NCBI GenBank assembly: GCA_019802505.1
Contig: JAFMOC010000077.1
Span: 503,001 to 567,000 of the forward strand
Origin: Corydoras sp. C115
Lineage: Eukaryota > Chordata > Actinopteri > Siluriformes > Callichthyidae
Direction: 5' to 3'
Length of the DNA: 64,000 nt
Shown: in pieces, positions 38,738 to 50,719 of the stretch
Layout of the letters: the number at the start of each line of letters is the position of its first letter
How positions within the stretch are numbered: the stretch's first letter is position 1
The notes under the pieces: model-generated
What the model saw: only the letters and a program-made list of their open reading frames with translations
The model's database searches: none
Told to the model about the DNA's origin: nothing
Position numbers and translations under genes: made by a program

Positions 38738-40293
38738 TACTGTGTTCCAAGTTATTATGCAAATAATATTTTCTTAGATTTTCCAAAATTACCTATATGA
38801 ATTGCAGTCATTGTAATTTTCCAGTCATCAGCTATTAGAGTTCAATTGAAAGGTTTTTGAACAAACTGCCAATTATAACAGTATATTAAAAAACAATAAT
38901 AAAACACTCAAAATGCATTTTCCAAATTATTATGCACAGCAGAGTTTTCAACCTTTTCATTTTTATAAAGAGCAAAGAAATGGTAATTTGTGAAGTTATA
39001 AGCATTAGCAGGTTATTACAAACTCAAATCAAACAGTTTAAGTCAAAACTTTATTCTAGGTGATGTTACATTTGCACATAGGACCACTTGTTCAAAAGGA
39101 GCTTCTGAACTCTCGTCCATTGAATTTGTCAGGTTTTGGATGGTATCTGCTTCAATTGTTTTGCATGAGGACAGAATACCCTCCCAGAGCTGTTACTTAG
39201 ATGTGAATTGCCTCACGCCATCATAGACGCTCCTTTTGATGATGCTCCAGAGGTTCTCAATGGGGTTGAGGTCAGGGGAGCATGGGGGCCACACCATAAG
39301 TTTGTCCCCTTTTATGCCTATAGCAGACAGAGATGCAGATGTGTTCTTTGCACCATGAGACAGTGCATTATCATGCACGAAAATGATCTTGCTGCTGAAT
39401 GCACGGTTCTTCTTCTTGAACCATTGCCATTGCACTCAAACAAGTGCTGTTTGAGAAACTCCACATGAATTATGGAGGTCATCTTTACCCCTTCAGGGGC
39501 CGACAATCCCTCTCCCCATGATTCCAGCCCAAAACCTCTTCCACCTCTTCCTTGTTGGCACCATAGCCTTGTTTGCATGGGGTGTCCATCAACCAGTCAT
39601 CCTCCACTCCATCCATCTGGACCATCGAGCATTGCATGGCACTCATCGGTGAACAAAACAGTTTTGAAGTCAGTCTTCATGTATTGTTTGGCCCACTGGA
39701 GCCATTTCTGCTTGTGTGCAGTGGATAGAAGAGGTCGACAGGATGGCTTACACATAGCTGCAAGGACCCTGCATCTTGTTGTTCGGGTGACGTTGGAGGC
39801 ACCAGCAGCTTCAAAAACTTGTCTGCTGCTATTACAAGGCATTTTTGCAGCTGCTCTTTTAAACCTGACATAATTGCCTGTTGAAAAGAGTCCTTAATTT
39901 TCCCTTATCAGCACGCACACATGTGCTTTGAATTAGCTACATACTTCTTGATTGTGCGATGATCACGATGAAGTGTCTTGGCAATGTTGATTGTAGTCAT
40001 GCCTTGACCTGAACACTCCACAATTTGTTGCTTCTCAGCAGCAGACACATCCTTTTTCTTTCCCATTTTGTCTGAAAATATAGGCTGCTTAATAATGTGG
40101 GACAGCCTTCTTAAGTAGTCTTGCCTTTAATTGGACACATCTGCCAAACTAATTAGCACAGGTGTCTGCAATTGCTTTCAGTGATATAAAGAGCCCTGAC
40201 ACAAATCACAATCAACGAGTTTAACTGACAAACAAAAAATATCTTACCTTTTCACTCCTAAACACTTTTTGCATAATAATTTGGAACACAGTG
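38738..40293 (-). mobile_element. Tc1-family DNA transposon inserted in an ATT microsatellite
   Basis: Terminal inverted repeats (ACTGTGTTCCAA, one variable base, then TTATTATGCAAA) lie at 38738 and 40293. TA duplications flank them (38736-38737, 40294-40295), and beyond those are ATTATTATT runs on both sides, so the element landed in a pre-existing microsatellite. Its length, about 1556 bp, is normal for Tc1. Confidence 0.93.
39040..40066 (-). pseudogene. Broken Tc1 transposase
   Basis: The frame begins with MGKKKDVSAAEKQQIVECSG and a helix-turn-helix (GMTTINIAKTLHRDHRTIKKY), then is broken by a frameshift or stop near 39910. The middle (39597-39842) has TTRCRVLAAM and the first catalytic aspartate in LFTDECHAML. 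The last part (39193-39435) has the second aspartate in FVHDNALSHG and the third acidic residue in PCSPDLNPIENLWSIIKRS, the DD34E arrangement. Several frame changes separate these parts, so no active enzyme is made. It ends near the left inverted repeat. Confidence 0.9.
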
Positions 40294-41562
40294 TATTATT
40301 ATTATTATTATTGTTATTTTTGCTAAAGAAATAAACCTGGTGAGACACATGCATCAGCAATAATACATTTGTAAGTTTTAGCTAGACATTGCACAAAATA
40401 AACAAATTTAAATGATAACAGGTGCTAAAAAAGGCCCATCATCTTATTCAGTATAGACATAATGTTGCACTTAACCAAAGCTGTCTTAGGAAACCTGCAC
40501 TGTTTATAAACAAGTTATTGTCATTGTTTAGGCCTTTGCGTTTTGAAGTGGACAATCAGGAATTTGAGGATTGGATAATGTCTAATTTCATTAGTTTTAA
40601 AAAGCCTTAGTTCTGACCCTGCTGTGGTTTTCTGCTCAGAATGGGTTGATGTAAAATACATGTGATTCGCTTTTGCAGCCACTAGATGGAACCCGCAACA
40701 CAGCTAAGTTGTCTATATAAACCGTTTTCTTGATCTTTAAAACTGGGGGTTTGAACAGTAAAACCTGGTGCATGGTTAAATAGTATTGTTCAACATTGTA
40801 AGAAAATGTCCTATCCATTTTAACATTGTTGCTCTGAGGTATGGTGCCATTCAGGAGAGGGTGATTCATGGCCGGAGCCAACTGTGGTTAATGGAATACT
40901 ACCTCATTCACACAAAAATTTAAGCCAATGTCTGTGATGAAAATGGCGTTTTGACTTATGGCACTACGTGACAACTAAACAGCTTGATGCTTCTCATGGC
41001 ATCACATACCAATCACTGAGAAAAATGACTCCCGCAGGTCTGGCTAGTAATTCTAGACTTTAATGGCAATGGTGAAGTAAGAAGCCAAATGTCAGTGCTA
41101 AAGTGTAACTAGGCAGTAAGACTTCCTCTGCAGCTTAAAATTAAATATGAATTTTATATCAGTACCATGCTATATGTTGTGACTACAGCATTATGAAGAA
41201 CCAGCCCTTAAGAAGTAATTAATAAATACAGAGACCCTGGTAGAGGATTAAGCGGAAGGTAATGAATAATGAATTGCTGTCATATAGAACAGCTGGGTTC
41301 TGACCCATACAAATGCTTAACAATATTTTCTATTACTAGTTTTATGGCTCACTGGAAAGTAAAAGTGCTAGCTAGACGTTTTTTCTTTGTAATTTTTACC
41401 TGTCGTATTTCTGCTAGCATTATAAACTGTAGTGTATTAATTTTCTTTCTCTGGCGCTAGAGTGTTATGCAGTAGCTCAAATATGTGAGCTACCAAATAC
41501 CGCTCCACCATGGCTGTTGTTTGGCTGAGAGCCCAGTACCCACAGTGTAGAGCAAAGAGCAG
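40294..41562. other. Intergenic DNA
   Basis: An ATT microsatellite, then AT-rich sequence. About 41228-41272 (AGAGGATTAAGCGGAAGGTAATGAATAATGAA) is a stray 3' end of family A SINE. No gene recognised. Confidence 0.5.
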
Positions 41563-41686
41563 ATATATAAACAGCCTGTGGCAGTTCAGTCTGGCTGGCT
41601 GATCTCCTGCACTCTTCACCTCAACCATGGCTCTCCAGCCTGGTCCCATTTACATACCAAAAGATGCTGTGCTGTGCCAAGTATGA
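41563..41686 (+). promoter_or_regulatory. Candidate TATA promoter with a tiny first coding exon
   Basis: ATATATAAA at 41563-41571 is followed, about 25-30 bp on, by an initiator-like TTCAGTCTGG (about 41585-41594), and then by an ATG at 41627 in a strong context (CAACCATGG). The frame reads MALQPGPIYIPKDAVLCQ and then meets a possible splice donor, CAA|GTATGA, at 41681; without splicing it stops at 41686. The spacing is what a real TATA promoter would show. I do not recognise the peptide and found no downstream exon, so chance is possible. Confidence 0.3.
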
Positions 41687-41699
41687 TAAGAAGGGTATG

Positions 41700-42650
41700 T
41701 CATAACTTGAATGATAATTAGCTGAAGGACACATTCTGTATCATGTGTGTATTATTGGTCTGTGTGGGTATGAGGTGGACCTCTTTCCAGGTAATTAGTA
41801 TTCATTTGTTGCTTTGGCACTGCACTGATGTCCAACAAAATGCTTTAACAAGTAAAAGTAATAAAATAACACATTAGGTCTTTCATGATAAACCATCTTA
41901 ATTACAGAACGTTTGCTGTCCTGAAACAGAACTTAATATACTTTTACATAAAATACAGTACTTAGAGAAACACACATTTTGGTATGAGTACTTTTACTGC
42001 CAGGCTTTTTTTTTTTAATTATTTTCTTTACTGACCCCTACTGTACCATGTTTTGTAAGAAGCTTAGAGAATTGTACAACAAACCATATACTATAACCAC
42101 ATCTCATTACATGATTTAGAGTGATTTACATGTTGAGAGAATGCTTTAAATAACTAACACATCAGTCCCATGTTCCTCAAATCAGCTGCAAATGCAGAAA
42201 CACATCAAAAACACATGACACAATGGAAATAAGTTAATGTGTTGTGTTTTTTGCCAAATATAAACTGTAAATAAATATTATTTAATATATTTTCTATTAT
42301 GTTAATGGATGCAGACTACTTTTAGAAGTCTGTCATCCTGCTGTGTAAAAGCAGTAAAAGACCTGCGGTAAGCCTTGTTACCTTTGTTCTACACTAAGGT
42401 ATTGTGTTCATATTAAATTACTTCAACTTTTTTTGACTTGTGTGCACAGTTCAAAAGGCTACATTTAACGTTTTAATAATACGTTAATTTTTTTTAATTA
42501 AAAAACGCAAACTAACAATGTTTAACAGAGTTTATTCAAAAATTTTCACTTTTTTTTTTACCTTGGGTCTGTGAATTTTTTTTAACCCTTTATGCTACAG
42601 AGGTTTACTTTCTGCTATGACCCCCAGAATTTTATAAGTTATATACCCCC
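41700..42650. other. Intergenic AT-rich DNA
   Basis: No gene or repeat recognised. Confidence 0.4.
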
Positions 42651-42962
42651 AGAGAATCCAGAGAAAACCAGGACATGGGGAGAACATGGAAACTCCATGC
42701 AGATCGTGATACGAACCTAGCACTGAGAGGAAAATGTGCTAACCACTAAGCCATTATATCATCCATCCATCCATTATCTTCCGCATAATCCTCTACTAGG
42801 GTCATGAGGGGTTCCCCATGCCCATCCAGGGGAGATTGTTTCAGGCGCTGGGCAGATACACCTGGGACAGGGCACCAATCTATCACTGGGCAAACCCTCA
42901 CACACACACACACATACATACACACTCTATATGCGGCAATTTGGAGCATTCAATTGACCTTG
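42651..42962 (-). mobile_element. tRNA-derived SINE (family A) in two pieces
   Basis: The head half (42651-42757, minus) and the tail half (42763-42962, minus, with a CATC-repeat tail) lie next to each other in swapped order: the head of one is followed by the tail of another. They are two truncated copies or one rearranged copy. The head carries a broken B box. Confidence 0.8.
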
Positions 42963-42979
42963 ATTGGGGTAGTGTTGGG

Positions 42980-44970
42980 TTAAGGAGTAGGAAAAGTGAA
43001 AGAAAGAAATGGAGGGCCCATTTGTAAAAAGGTGTAAAAGTAGGAAGGTTGAAGGTAGGCACAATGACTGGTTAAGAATGAAATTTAGCTGATATTATGA
43101 AAAGGAGATGAGTTGACATACTTTGTCTGCACGAGACTGAGTAAAGGGGAAGGCTAGAAGCATTTGTGGCAGGTTTAAACTGTACTATCATAGGTTAAAT
43201 GGGATGAATTTGGGAATCTTGAGGAAAAAAAATGTCGTGGTGGTTAAAATAGTGTTAAGCAGAGTGATGAGAGTTAATTGAGAAATTTATGTATTTTTTT
43301 TATTTAATTACTGCATATACTTCACAAGTGGGTTTTTAGATGGAAGAGAATTATTTCTGAAGTTATATAAAGTTTTGAAAAATGTACCCAAAAAAGAGAG
43401 TGCTGTGATTAGAGTTAACTTCAATAAGTTGGTGAAGGGAATGGAGTTGATGAGGAGGTGTAGGGTGATATGATGTTAGGGATAGGAATATGAAAGAGCA
43501 AATAATGGAAGATTTTGTAAAAAAAACAAAGTGTGGGGATGCTGTGAACACATATTTTAAGAAATAGGTGAAACAGAGTGGAATAATGAGAAAGGAAGAG
43601 GAATTGAGGTTGAAATCAAGGATTAGATAGTGGGAATTTAAGGAAGAAGACTGGTATAAAATTTACAGAAGACTTGAGACAAGCACTGAAATGTTCTACA
43701 AAATGCTATACAACTGGGCCACAGCAGCAAAAGTGGTCAGGGAATCAGCTATGAGGGTTCTTGGTGACATCAGAACATAGTAAGTAGACAGGCATAGAGG
43801 AAGAAGTAGTGAGAAAAGGTTTAAAATAAAGAGCTTATGACAGACTACAAGAAATTGAACACTAAGGAAGGTGAAAATGACTTGTATTGTTTGGCCAGAC
43901 AAAGGGACAGAGCTAGGATTGACACAGCAGGTTAGAAGGATAAATGATACAGATGTTTTGATGAGAGAGAGAGAGAAAATGATGAAGAGATAGTTAACCA
44001 GGTAATTCCTCTAATTAGCAAGGAGAATATGAGTAAAGCTTTAAAGAAAGTGACAAGGGAAAAGGATGTTGACACAGATGAGATACCAGTTAGGTTTGTA
44101 CATGTTCAGAAGAACTAAGTGGATTTTTTCAACTAGATTGTTAAATTAAATCTTAGAAAGTGAGAAAGCCTTACAGGGGGTGTCAAAAGAGCAGCTGTAT
44201 TATTGTACAAGGAAAACAAGGGTGAATGAGAATGTGAGGTTGAGGATATGTATAAGGATATGTATGTGATGTCAGAAAAAAATAGTTGGGTTTAAAGTGT
44301 TGGTTAAGTTGCATTGAGAATCAGCTTTAAGAATCTTGTTTGCAATGGTCATGGACCAGCTGATAGATGATCTTCAGCAGGAGTCTCTGTGGAATATTAA
44401 GTTTGTGAACAACATTGTGATCTGTGGTGAGAGTAGAGATCAGGCCAATAAGAGCCTGGAGAAATGTGAATAGGAGAGAAAGTATTTGAAAGTAGTAGTC
44501 AGGAGTAAAGTGGAGTACATGTGCATAAATGATAGGCAGGATGCAAATAAACTGATTTACAAAGAGTTGAGGTGAAAAAAGTGGATGAGTTCAAATATTT
44601 GGGTTCGAATGTACACAGTAAAGAAGAATGTTGTAGAGAAGTGAAGAAAATTGTGAAAGCATGGTAGATTGGATGGCACAGGAGTGGTCTTTGAGTATAT
44701 GCCAGAGTAAAAGGAAAAGCTTATATAGTAAGTAAATACTGTATAGTAAGCCTGAAATGTTGTATGTCTTACAGATGGCAACCCTGATCAAAAATGATGG
44801 GCAAGAAAGGGAACTAACAGTGGCAGAACTGAAGATGGACAAGATTAGGAATAAGTTTATAGAGGAAATGCAAGTGGTCGGGGTGATGGAGGGGGATGCG
44901 AAATGGAGAATAATAATCCACTGCGGTGACCACTATTGGAAACAGAGAAAAAATAAGAAAAAATATATTT
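42980..44970 (+). mobile_element. Decayed RTE-type LINE
   Basis: Fragments in shifting plus-strand frames line up in order with the RTE/Rex3-like polyprotein of fish. They include 44340-44470 LFAMVMDQLIDDLQQESLW and KFVNNIVICGESRDQANKSL, 44575-44665 KVDEFKYLGSNVHSKEECC, and 44780-44970 TVAELKMDKIRNKFI and VGVMEGDAKWRIIIHCGDHY. The reverse transcriptase FADD motif reads FVNN, so both catalytic aspartates are lost. Upstream, 43040-44300 is purine-rich sequence with stops, matching the endonuclease and linker only loosely. It is clearly inactive and old. Confidence 0.75.
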
Positions 44971-45232
44971 AAGTAGGAACTTTCAGGTTTTCACCCTATT
45001 TTTATAGGTTTATCACAGGGCAGATCTCATATACATGTATATAAAAAAGAGTTCAGGAGCAATTTAGTATATCTATCCTAAACCACAATAACACACTTGT
45101 GAAACACATTGCTGGTGGCACGTTTATAACGCATCTCCTTTTGCAGTGCATTGTGGAACTTAATTAGCGTACCCCACCCTTACAGTCCCACCACTTCAAT
45201 ATAATTATTTCCTATTTCATTTTTCTCCAATA

Positions 45233-45581
45233 GGCGGCATGGTGGCTTAGTGGTTAGCACGTTCGCCTCTCAGCGCTAGGGATTCCCGGTTCGAATCCCC
45301 ATCTGGGTGGAGTTTCCATGTTCTCCCCGTGTCTGCGTGGGTTTCCTCCGGGTTCTCCGGTTTCCTCCCACAGTCCAAAAACATGGATCAAGTTAATTGA
45401 GTTCTCTAAATTGCCCCATATAGAGTGTGTTTGAGTGTGTGAGTGTGTACCCAGCGATGGATTGGCGCCCTGTCCTGGGTGTATCTGCCCAGCGCCCGAG
45501 ACGTTCTCCCCTGGATGGGCATGGGGAACCCTACCGCGACCCTAAAGGGGATAAAGCGGGAGATAATGAATGAATGAATGA
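45233..45581 (+). mobile_element. tRNA-derived SINE (family A), full length
   Basis: Complete copy with a perfect 14-bp duplication ATTTTTCTCCAATA (45219-45232 and 45582-45595). It has a clean head (GGCGGCATGGTGGCTTAGTGG), B box, core and AATGAATGAATGA tail. Together with the 9586 copy it is one of the best preserved. Confidence 0.97.
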
Positions 45582-45595
45582 ATTTTTCTCCAATA

Positions 45596-46419
45596 ATAGA
45601 ATGAGGTGAAATAATCAAATGGTAAAAGAAAATCTATTGCCTAATTTTGTGTATTTTAAAACAATTTAAATCCAAGGGTTTACTCTATGTGCAGGTTCAG
45701 ATTCCCTCAAGCTTTTATTTTATTCTGGTAATATCCACAGATCAACCACAAAGCATTCAACCACAAAGCCATTTAATTCCCTTGACCGGCTTAATTTATG
45801 CACAAACTACCTCATGCCTAAGGGCATTTTAATACTTCCGATTAAAATTTGTGAGAATCTGGGTGTCATGCTGTCAGACAACCTTGCTTATGTATATCGT
45901 ACATGTTTAGGTGAGCAGCTAGACTTTTTTTTTTTTTTTATTTTGAACCCTGACCAAAATTTTCTTTGGTAGCAATCTCTAAACTTCACAGCAGTGTGCA
46001 CGTTGTTATAACTTGCTAAATAAAACAAACTTTAGACAAACAGCCAAGAAACAGAGCATGTGTCCTTATGTCTATAATAACTAGAAACTTTTTTTTTTCA
46101 AGTTTGTTTTCCTAAAAAATATTTTGACAGATTTACAGCTTGACAATTTAATTTGAGCACAAATATAGTTTCTAATTGACTTTTACATACAACTCTTGAG
46201 ACAAATAATATTAAGTTTTACTTATAATAGCACATTAAAATTTTAAAATGTTATTAGTTCAAAGGAGTTGGCTGGGATGTTGCTTAGTGTATTTGCTCCT
46301 TTCAGGATGTCATTCCTTCAGCATGTTCCACTATTGAATTTGCTCAAGCCGTGCGCTAGGACGCCATCATCTATTTGCTTCATGGCTACGCAGCTGTATC
46401 ACACCCCTCACTCAATCTG

Positions 46420-46420
<1 letters not shown>
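45596..46420. other. Intergenic DNA
   Basis: AT-rich with T-runs at about 45926-45938 and 46089-46098. No gene recognised. Confidence 0.4.
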
Positions 46421-46467
<47 letters not shown>

Positions 46468-46600
46468 GCGCGGGATTATAATCAGGTTTGATAATTCTGC
46501 AGTGTTGCTAGTTTTTCCTACTACTGACTTGTGTTGTTCTCATTTGAAAGTGTTTTGGATAAAAGCATATGCTAAATGTAAATGTAAATGCAAATGTAAA
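46421..46600 (+). mobile_element. (TA)n array plus LINE 3' tail
   Basis: About 21 TA units (46421-46464) are followed by GGGGCGCGGGATTATAATCAGG and then a LINE 3' UTR (TTGTGTTGTTCTCATTTGAAAG, TTTTGGATAAAAGCATATGC, AAATGTAAATG repeats). This matches the 37680-37826 segment, where a poly(A)/poly(G) tract occupies the place of the TA array. Confidence 0.7.
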
Positions 46601-47357
46601 CAGACAATTTATGTCTGTTACTGGGAATGCTTGGAGATCAAGTTTGCATATTTGGAGTGTCATCTGTAGAATGTGTAGCAGTACCATCCATCCCAATGAA
46701 AGGGTCAAAGGAAGGGGTGGAATGGGTTCAGGAAAACATGAGAAACAGGAGTGAGATGGTGTTGCTATTTTGCCTGAAGGGAAGGAGCCAGTCTTGCTTA
46801 TTCTTCCATTTAGACCAACAAGGGTAAACTTTTTTAGATTGAATATATGCTGGTCACACCTGCACTAGCTGGAGGGTTGGGAAGGCTACTGTTCTGAGAA
46901 GAGGTTCTCAGTGGAACCCTAGACCCTTTAATAATTGGTGTCCACATTCACCACACTGACCAGTCGGCTTAAAGGTTGAATGGTCATCCACCAAGTTCAT
47001 CTGCATCTCACTCAAATGGATGGCCTTATCAGCATTTCTGTGACTTTTTGAGGTTTCTGTTAGGTTTGTGTTTTCTTTTTACTTTATTGATCCCTCCTTC
47101 CTGGCTTACTCTAACCTGGCATGATATTATTTTACCTAAAGTTAATTTACTCATTTCTTTTTGTTATTGGTTAATTAGTGCTTTTACTTTGTGTATAACA
47201 ATGCACATTTTCATCACTTTTACCTAGCTTCAGTTCTTTAATCTGTTAATCAGATATCATTGCTTAGCACTTTTAGTATTTTTATGTATTTTCTTTAACC
47301 CTGTGCTTTGTATACTCACCCTGGCTTTGTCTTTTAATTTGTACTTTGGCATTTGGA

Positions 47358-47358
<1 letters not shown>
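46601..47358. other. Intergenic DNA
   Basis: Mixed-composition sequence without a recognised gene. Overlapping plus-strand frames at 46569-46827 show no family resemblance. Confidence 0.4.
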
Positions 47359-47420
<62 letters not shown>

Positions 47421-47446
47421 CATTATTATTATTTATTAATATTAAT
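47359..47446. repeat. (ATT)n microsatellite
   Basis: About 24 ATT units. The array resumes at 47821-47845 on the other side of a SINE, so the SINE was inserted into it. Confidence 0.95.
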
Positions 47447-47820
47447 TCCTTCCTTCATTCATTCATTCATTAATTATCTTCCGCTTTATCCTATATTAGG
47501 GTCGCGGTGGGGTTCCACATGCCCATCCAGGGGAGAATGTTTCGGGCGCTGGGCAGATACACCCAGGACAGGACGCCAATCTATCGCTGGGCACACACTC
47601 ACTCACACAGACACGCACGCATACACACTCTATATGGGGCAATTTGGAGAACTCAATTGACTTGATCCATGTTTTTGGACTGTGGGAGGAAATTGGAGAA
47701 CCTGGAGGAAACCCACGCAGACACGGGGAGAACATGGAAACTATACACAGATGGGGATTCGAACCGGGAATCCCTAGTGCTGAGAGGCGAACATGCTAAC
47801 CACAAAGCCAACTTGCCGCC
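47447..47820 (-). mobile_element. tRNA-derived SINE (family A) inside the ATT array
   Basis: Full-length minus-strand copy with an ATTCATTCATT tail at the left, core, B box and head ending in the complement of GGCGGCAAGTTGGCTTTGTGG. Confidence 0.95.
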
Positions 47821-47856
47821 TTATTATTATTATTATTATTATTAATTAATTATTTT

Positions 47857-48207
47857 GGGCGGCACGGTGGCTTAGTGGTTAGCATATGGTTCGCTTCTCA
47901 GCACTAGGGATTCCCGGTTCGAATCCCCATCTGAGTGGAGTTTCCATGTTCTCCCTGTGTCCGTGTGGTTTTCCTCCGGGTTCTCCGGTTTCCTCCCACA
48001 GTCCAAAAACATGTATCATGTCAATTGAGTTCTCCAAATTGCCCCATATAGAGTGTGTTTGTGTGCGTGAGTGTGTGCCCAGCGATAGATTGGCACCTTG
48101 TCCTGGGTCTATCTGCCCAGCGCCCGAAACGTTCTCCCCTGGATGGGCATGGGGACCCCACCGTGACCCTAATATAGAATAAAGCGGAAGATAATGAATG
48201 AATGAAT
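47857..48207 (+). mobile_element. tRNA-derived SINE (family A), full length
   Basis: Plus-strand copy only 36 bp from the preceding minus-strand copy, so the two form a head-to-head inverted pair. An extra few bases between the A and B boxes (AGCATATGGTTCGC) distinguish it. Confidence 0.95.
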
Positions 48208-48222
48208 TTAATAGTTTTATTT

Positions 48223-48357
48223 CATTCTTTCATTCATTATCTTCCGCTTTATGCTATAGCAGTGTCGCGGTGGGGTTCCCCATGCCCATCCAGGGGAGAA
48301 CGTTTCGGTCGCTGGACAGATACACCCAGGACAGGGCGCCAATCTATCGCTGGGGAT
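48223..48357 (-). mobile_element. tRNA-derived SINE (family A), 3' part only
   Basis: Tail-side fragment on the minus strand (TTCATTCATTATCTTCCGC to CAATCTATCGCTGGGG), immediately after the previous copy in tail-to-tail order. Confidence 0.9.
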
Positions 48358-49019
48358 TATTTTTATTTATTTATTTATTTTATTTATTTATTTTTAAACA
48401 TTTTTACTTGCTGCCTTAACTATGGTCAGCACCTACTATTTACATGCAACTCCCAATGACAAAATGATTCATACCCTCACCACACTTTGTAAAACCACTA
48501 TAGTAATACTGGGAAGGGCTTTCTTTTGATATAGCCTTGCAATAAAAAGAACAACAACCACAGAATTACAACTCACTGAATGTTTTTTTTATTGTCCTGC
48601 CTATTATTGTCTGTTCCAGTCAGATCTGCAGCTATGGAATTGTTTACTACGACCTGTTTGGCACCACCAATCATGCCACAGTAAAGATAAAATATTTTCT
48701 CACATTTGCTAGTTAATGTTATAATTGGTACTGTATTGCCTTGTTCTGTTATTATATTTTATACTATTTTGTATTTAGCAAATTAACTTAAAATTACAAT
48801 TGTATGAATATGCATATGTTTGTAATATTGTGCACTTTAAACAATTAGTGAAAATTCTTTTTCACTTGTATTCATTCATGTGCAATGACATCACATTATT
48901 TGTAGAAAAGAAATCCCCATATTGTTTAATATGCCACCCATATTCTTTAATAATCGTGTTGACATGTAATGCAGAATGAATTCATACATAACATCTGTGT
49001 GAGTTTCTATCTGGATGTT
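48358..49019. other. Intergenic AT-rich DNA
   Basis: A TTTA-repeat tract at about 48358-48400, then unique AT-rich sequence with no gene. Confidence 0.4.
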
Positions 49020-50280
49020 TTGCATGTCTTTAATCACAAATCAGATATAGAGCAGCTGGGTTATTATGCTAACACTTTTTAAACCTTCAATTACTTGTGG
49101 CCATTTTGACCTCAGTTGCTGCCAACACAAGCTTTATTAAGTGCTTGCCTGCACATGTCCCCATGCATCATTGTTACTCATTGTTCCTGCTGAACTGCCA
49201 GTCATGTGCATTGCAAACAATAATTACTTTCCAAATTAGTGGCTGGCACAATTAAATGATTGGAATATGGGCTGTGAGTTTTACCCTGCCCCCATCAGCA
49301 TTTTCATAAATGTTAAACCTCTTGTCTATGTCACCACACATTTACAAGTAATGCAAATTAAAATGAATCATAGCTATGTAATTTCTTTAAGTAGAGTTTA
49401 TATGAACAGCCCTTGTAACTTTATCTGTATCCTACTGAAATCCCCATTTTGCATTCAAAGTCCTTGCACACAGTGTATGCAAATACATTTTTCAAACTGT
49501 ATATCCACCTTTTGATCCACTTGCTTTGTTAAAGAAATTGAAATTAACTGCAATAAGATGTTACTTACATATTTTAATTCAAAGACACACACTAATCTAA
49601 TTTTGTAGTCTATTCTTGTTCAAAGAAATTATATCTATTATAGTTCTATAAAAGAGTATAAAACTAAACTAGACATTCTTTCAGATTCATAAACTTTTTC
49701 TTTTAATTTTATATATAAATGTATTTAGTAAATTAGGCAATTGGACTAAATAAAGAATTAAGAAAAAATGCTTATTATTCCTATTTTATCTGTCAAATTG
49801 CTCTGAATTCCCTCTCTACAAGTGTTCAAGTAAAGATTAATGCTAAATGCTGAATTAAAATGAGTTATTACAGACATCTAAAGAGTGCTGTGGCTTAATT
49901 ATGCATAATTATTATCTTGTGCCAATGACTTGACTTTTTCCCCCTCCATATCAGGTCATGTGTGGTAATGGCTGCTAAGGATTATCTTTTATCCAATTAT
50001 GGGTGACTGACCTCAAGGGCCTACCTGTGTTTGCAGGATCAGGCTGAATTCATTACTGTGCTAAACCCTCTTGTGGCCTTCTGGATTTGGTCAGATTTTA
50101 GGTGGGGTGATGTGCATTCTCTGTAATGACATAGGCTGGAATTTGTGAGATGGATGACTGTAGGTGAGGGAGTCTGTGGTCTGATCTTGTGGGAAATAAA
50201 CCAGAGGGACAGATTCATTCTGAGGCAATAAAATACAAACACTAAATGAGAGGGGTGACATTCAGTCTTATTCTCCAGCT
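49020..50280. promoter_or_regulatory. Possible conserved noncoding island
   Basis: Non-repetitive sequence of higher complexity than its surroundings, with no coding frame. It is dense in homeodomain-like cores (ACAATAATTAC near 49220, ACAATTAAATG near 49250) and has an octamer-like TAATGCAAATTAAAATGAAT near 49350. The 49900-50280 part is of similar quality. It is a guess that this is regulatory DNA; no alignment was possible. Confidence 0.2.
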
Positions 50281-50649
50281 CCCTCCTTTTTTGGATACTG
50301 CTGTTACACAGAGGGAGAACAAATGTGCAGATAGTGATTTCATAGCATGTCTGTTATTATCTTGGCAGGTTTCTAATAATAAGTATTTGTACTTGTGAAG
50401 AATACTAGGTATAAATGATAGTAATCAGGTGGTACAGTAGATAAATAGACTCTTCACGACAGGATGTCAGGTGGATACTGTGCAGAATAGATACTGTGCA
50501 CCAGCAGGTTCCAAATCTCAAGCTCTTTTGTTGATATTACATTCACTGTGCACAAGAATCTTAATCAATCAATGCTCAGATGAACTGACTGCCTTATGTG
50601 ATTCAGCATGTTAAAATAGGTATCAAGAGATTTATGCATAAATCATACA

Positions 50650-50650
50650 G

Positions 50651-50715
<65 letters not shown>
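50650..50715. repeat. (TA)n microsatellite
   Basis: About 30 TA units ending in GTATATAC. Confidence 0.95.

Positions 50716-50719
<4 letters not shown>

Noticed and set aside
42980..44970. Functional reverse transcriptase gene
   Set aside because: Stops, frame shifts and loss of the catalytic aspartates show it is dead.
49267..49515. 82-codon plus frame as a gene
   Set aside because: No similarity to a known family and no exon signals; AT-rich chance frame in a possible noncoding island.
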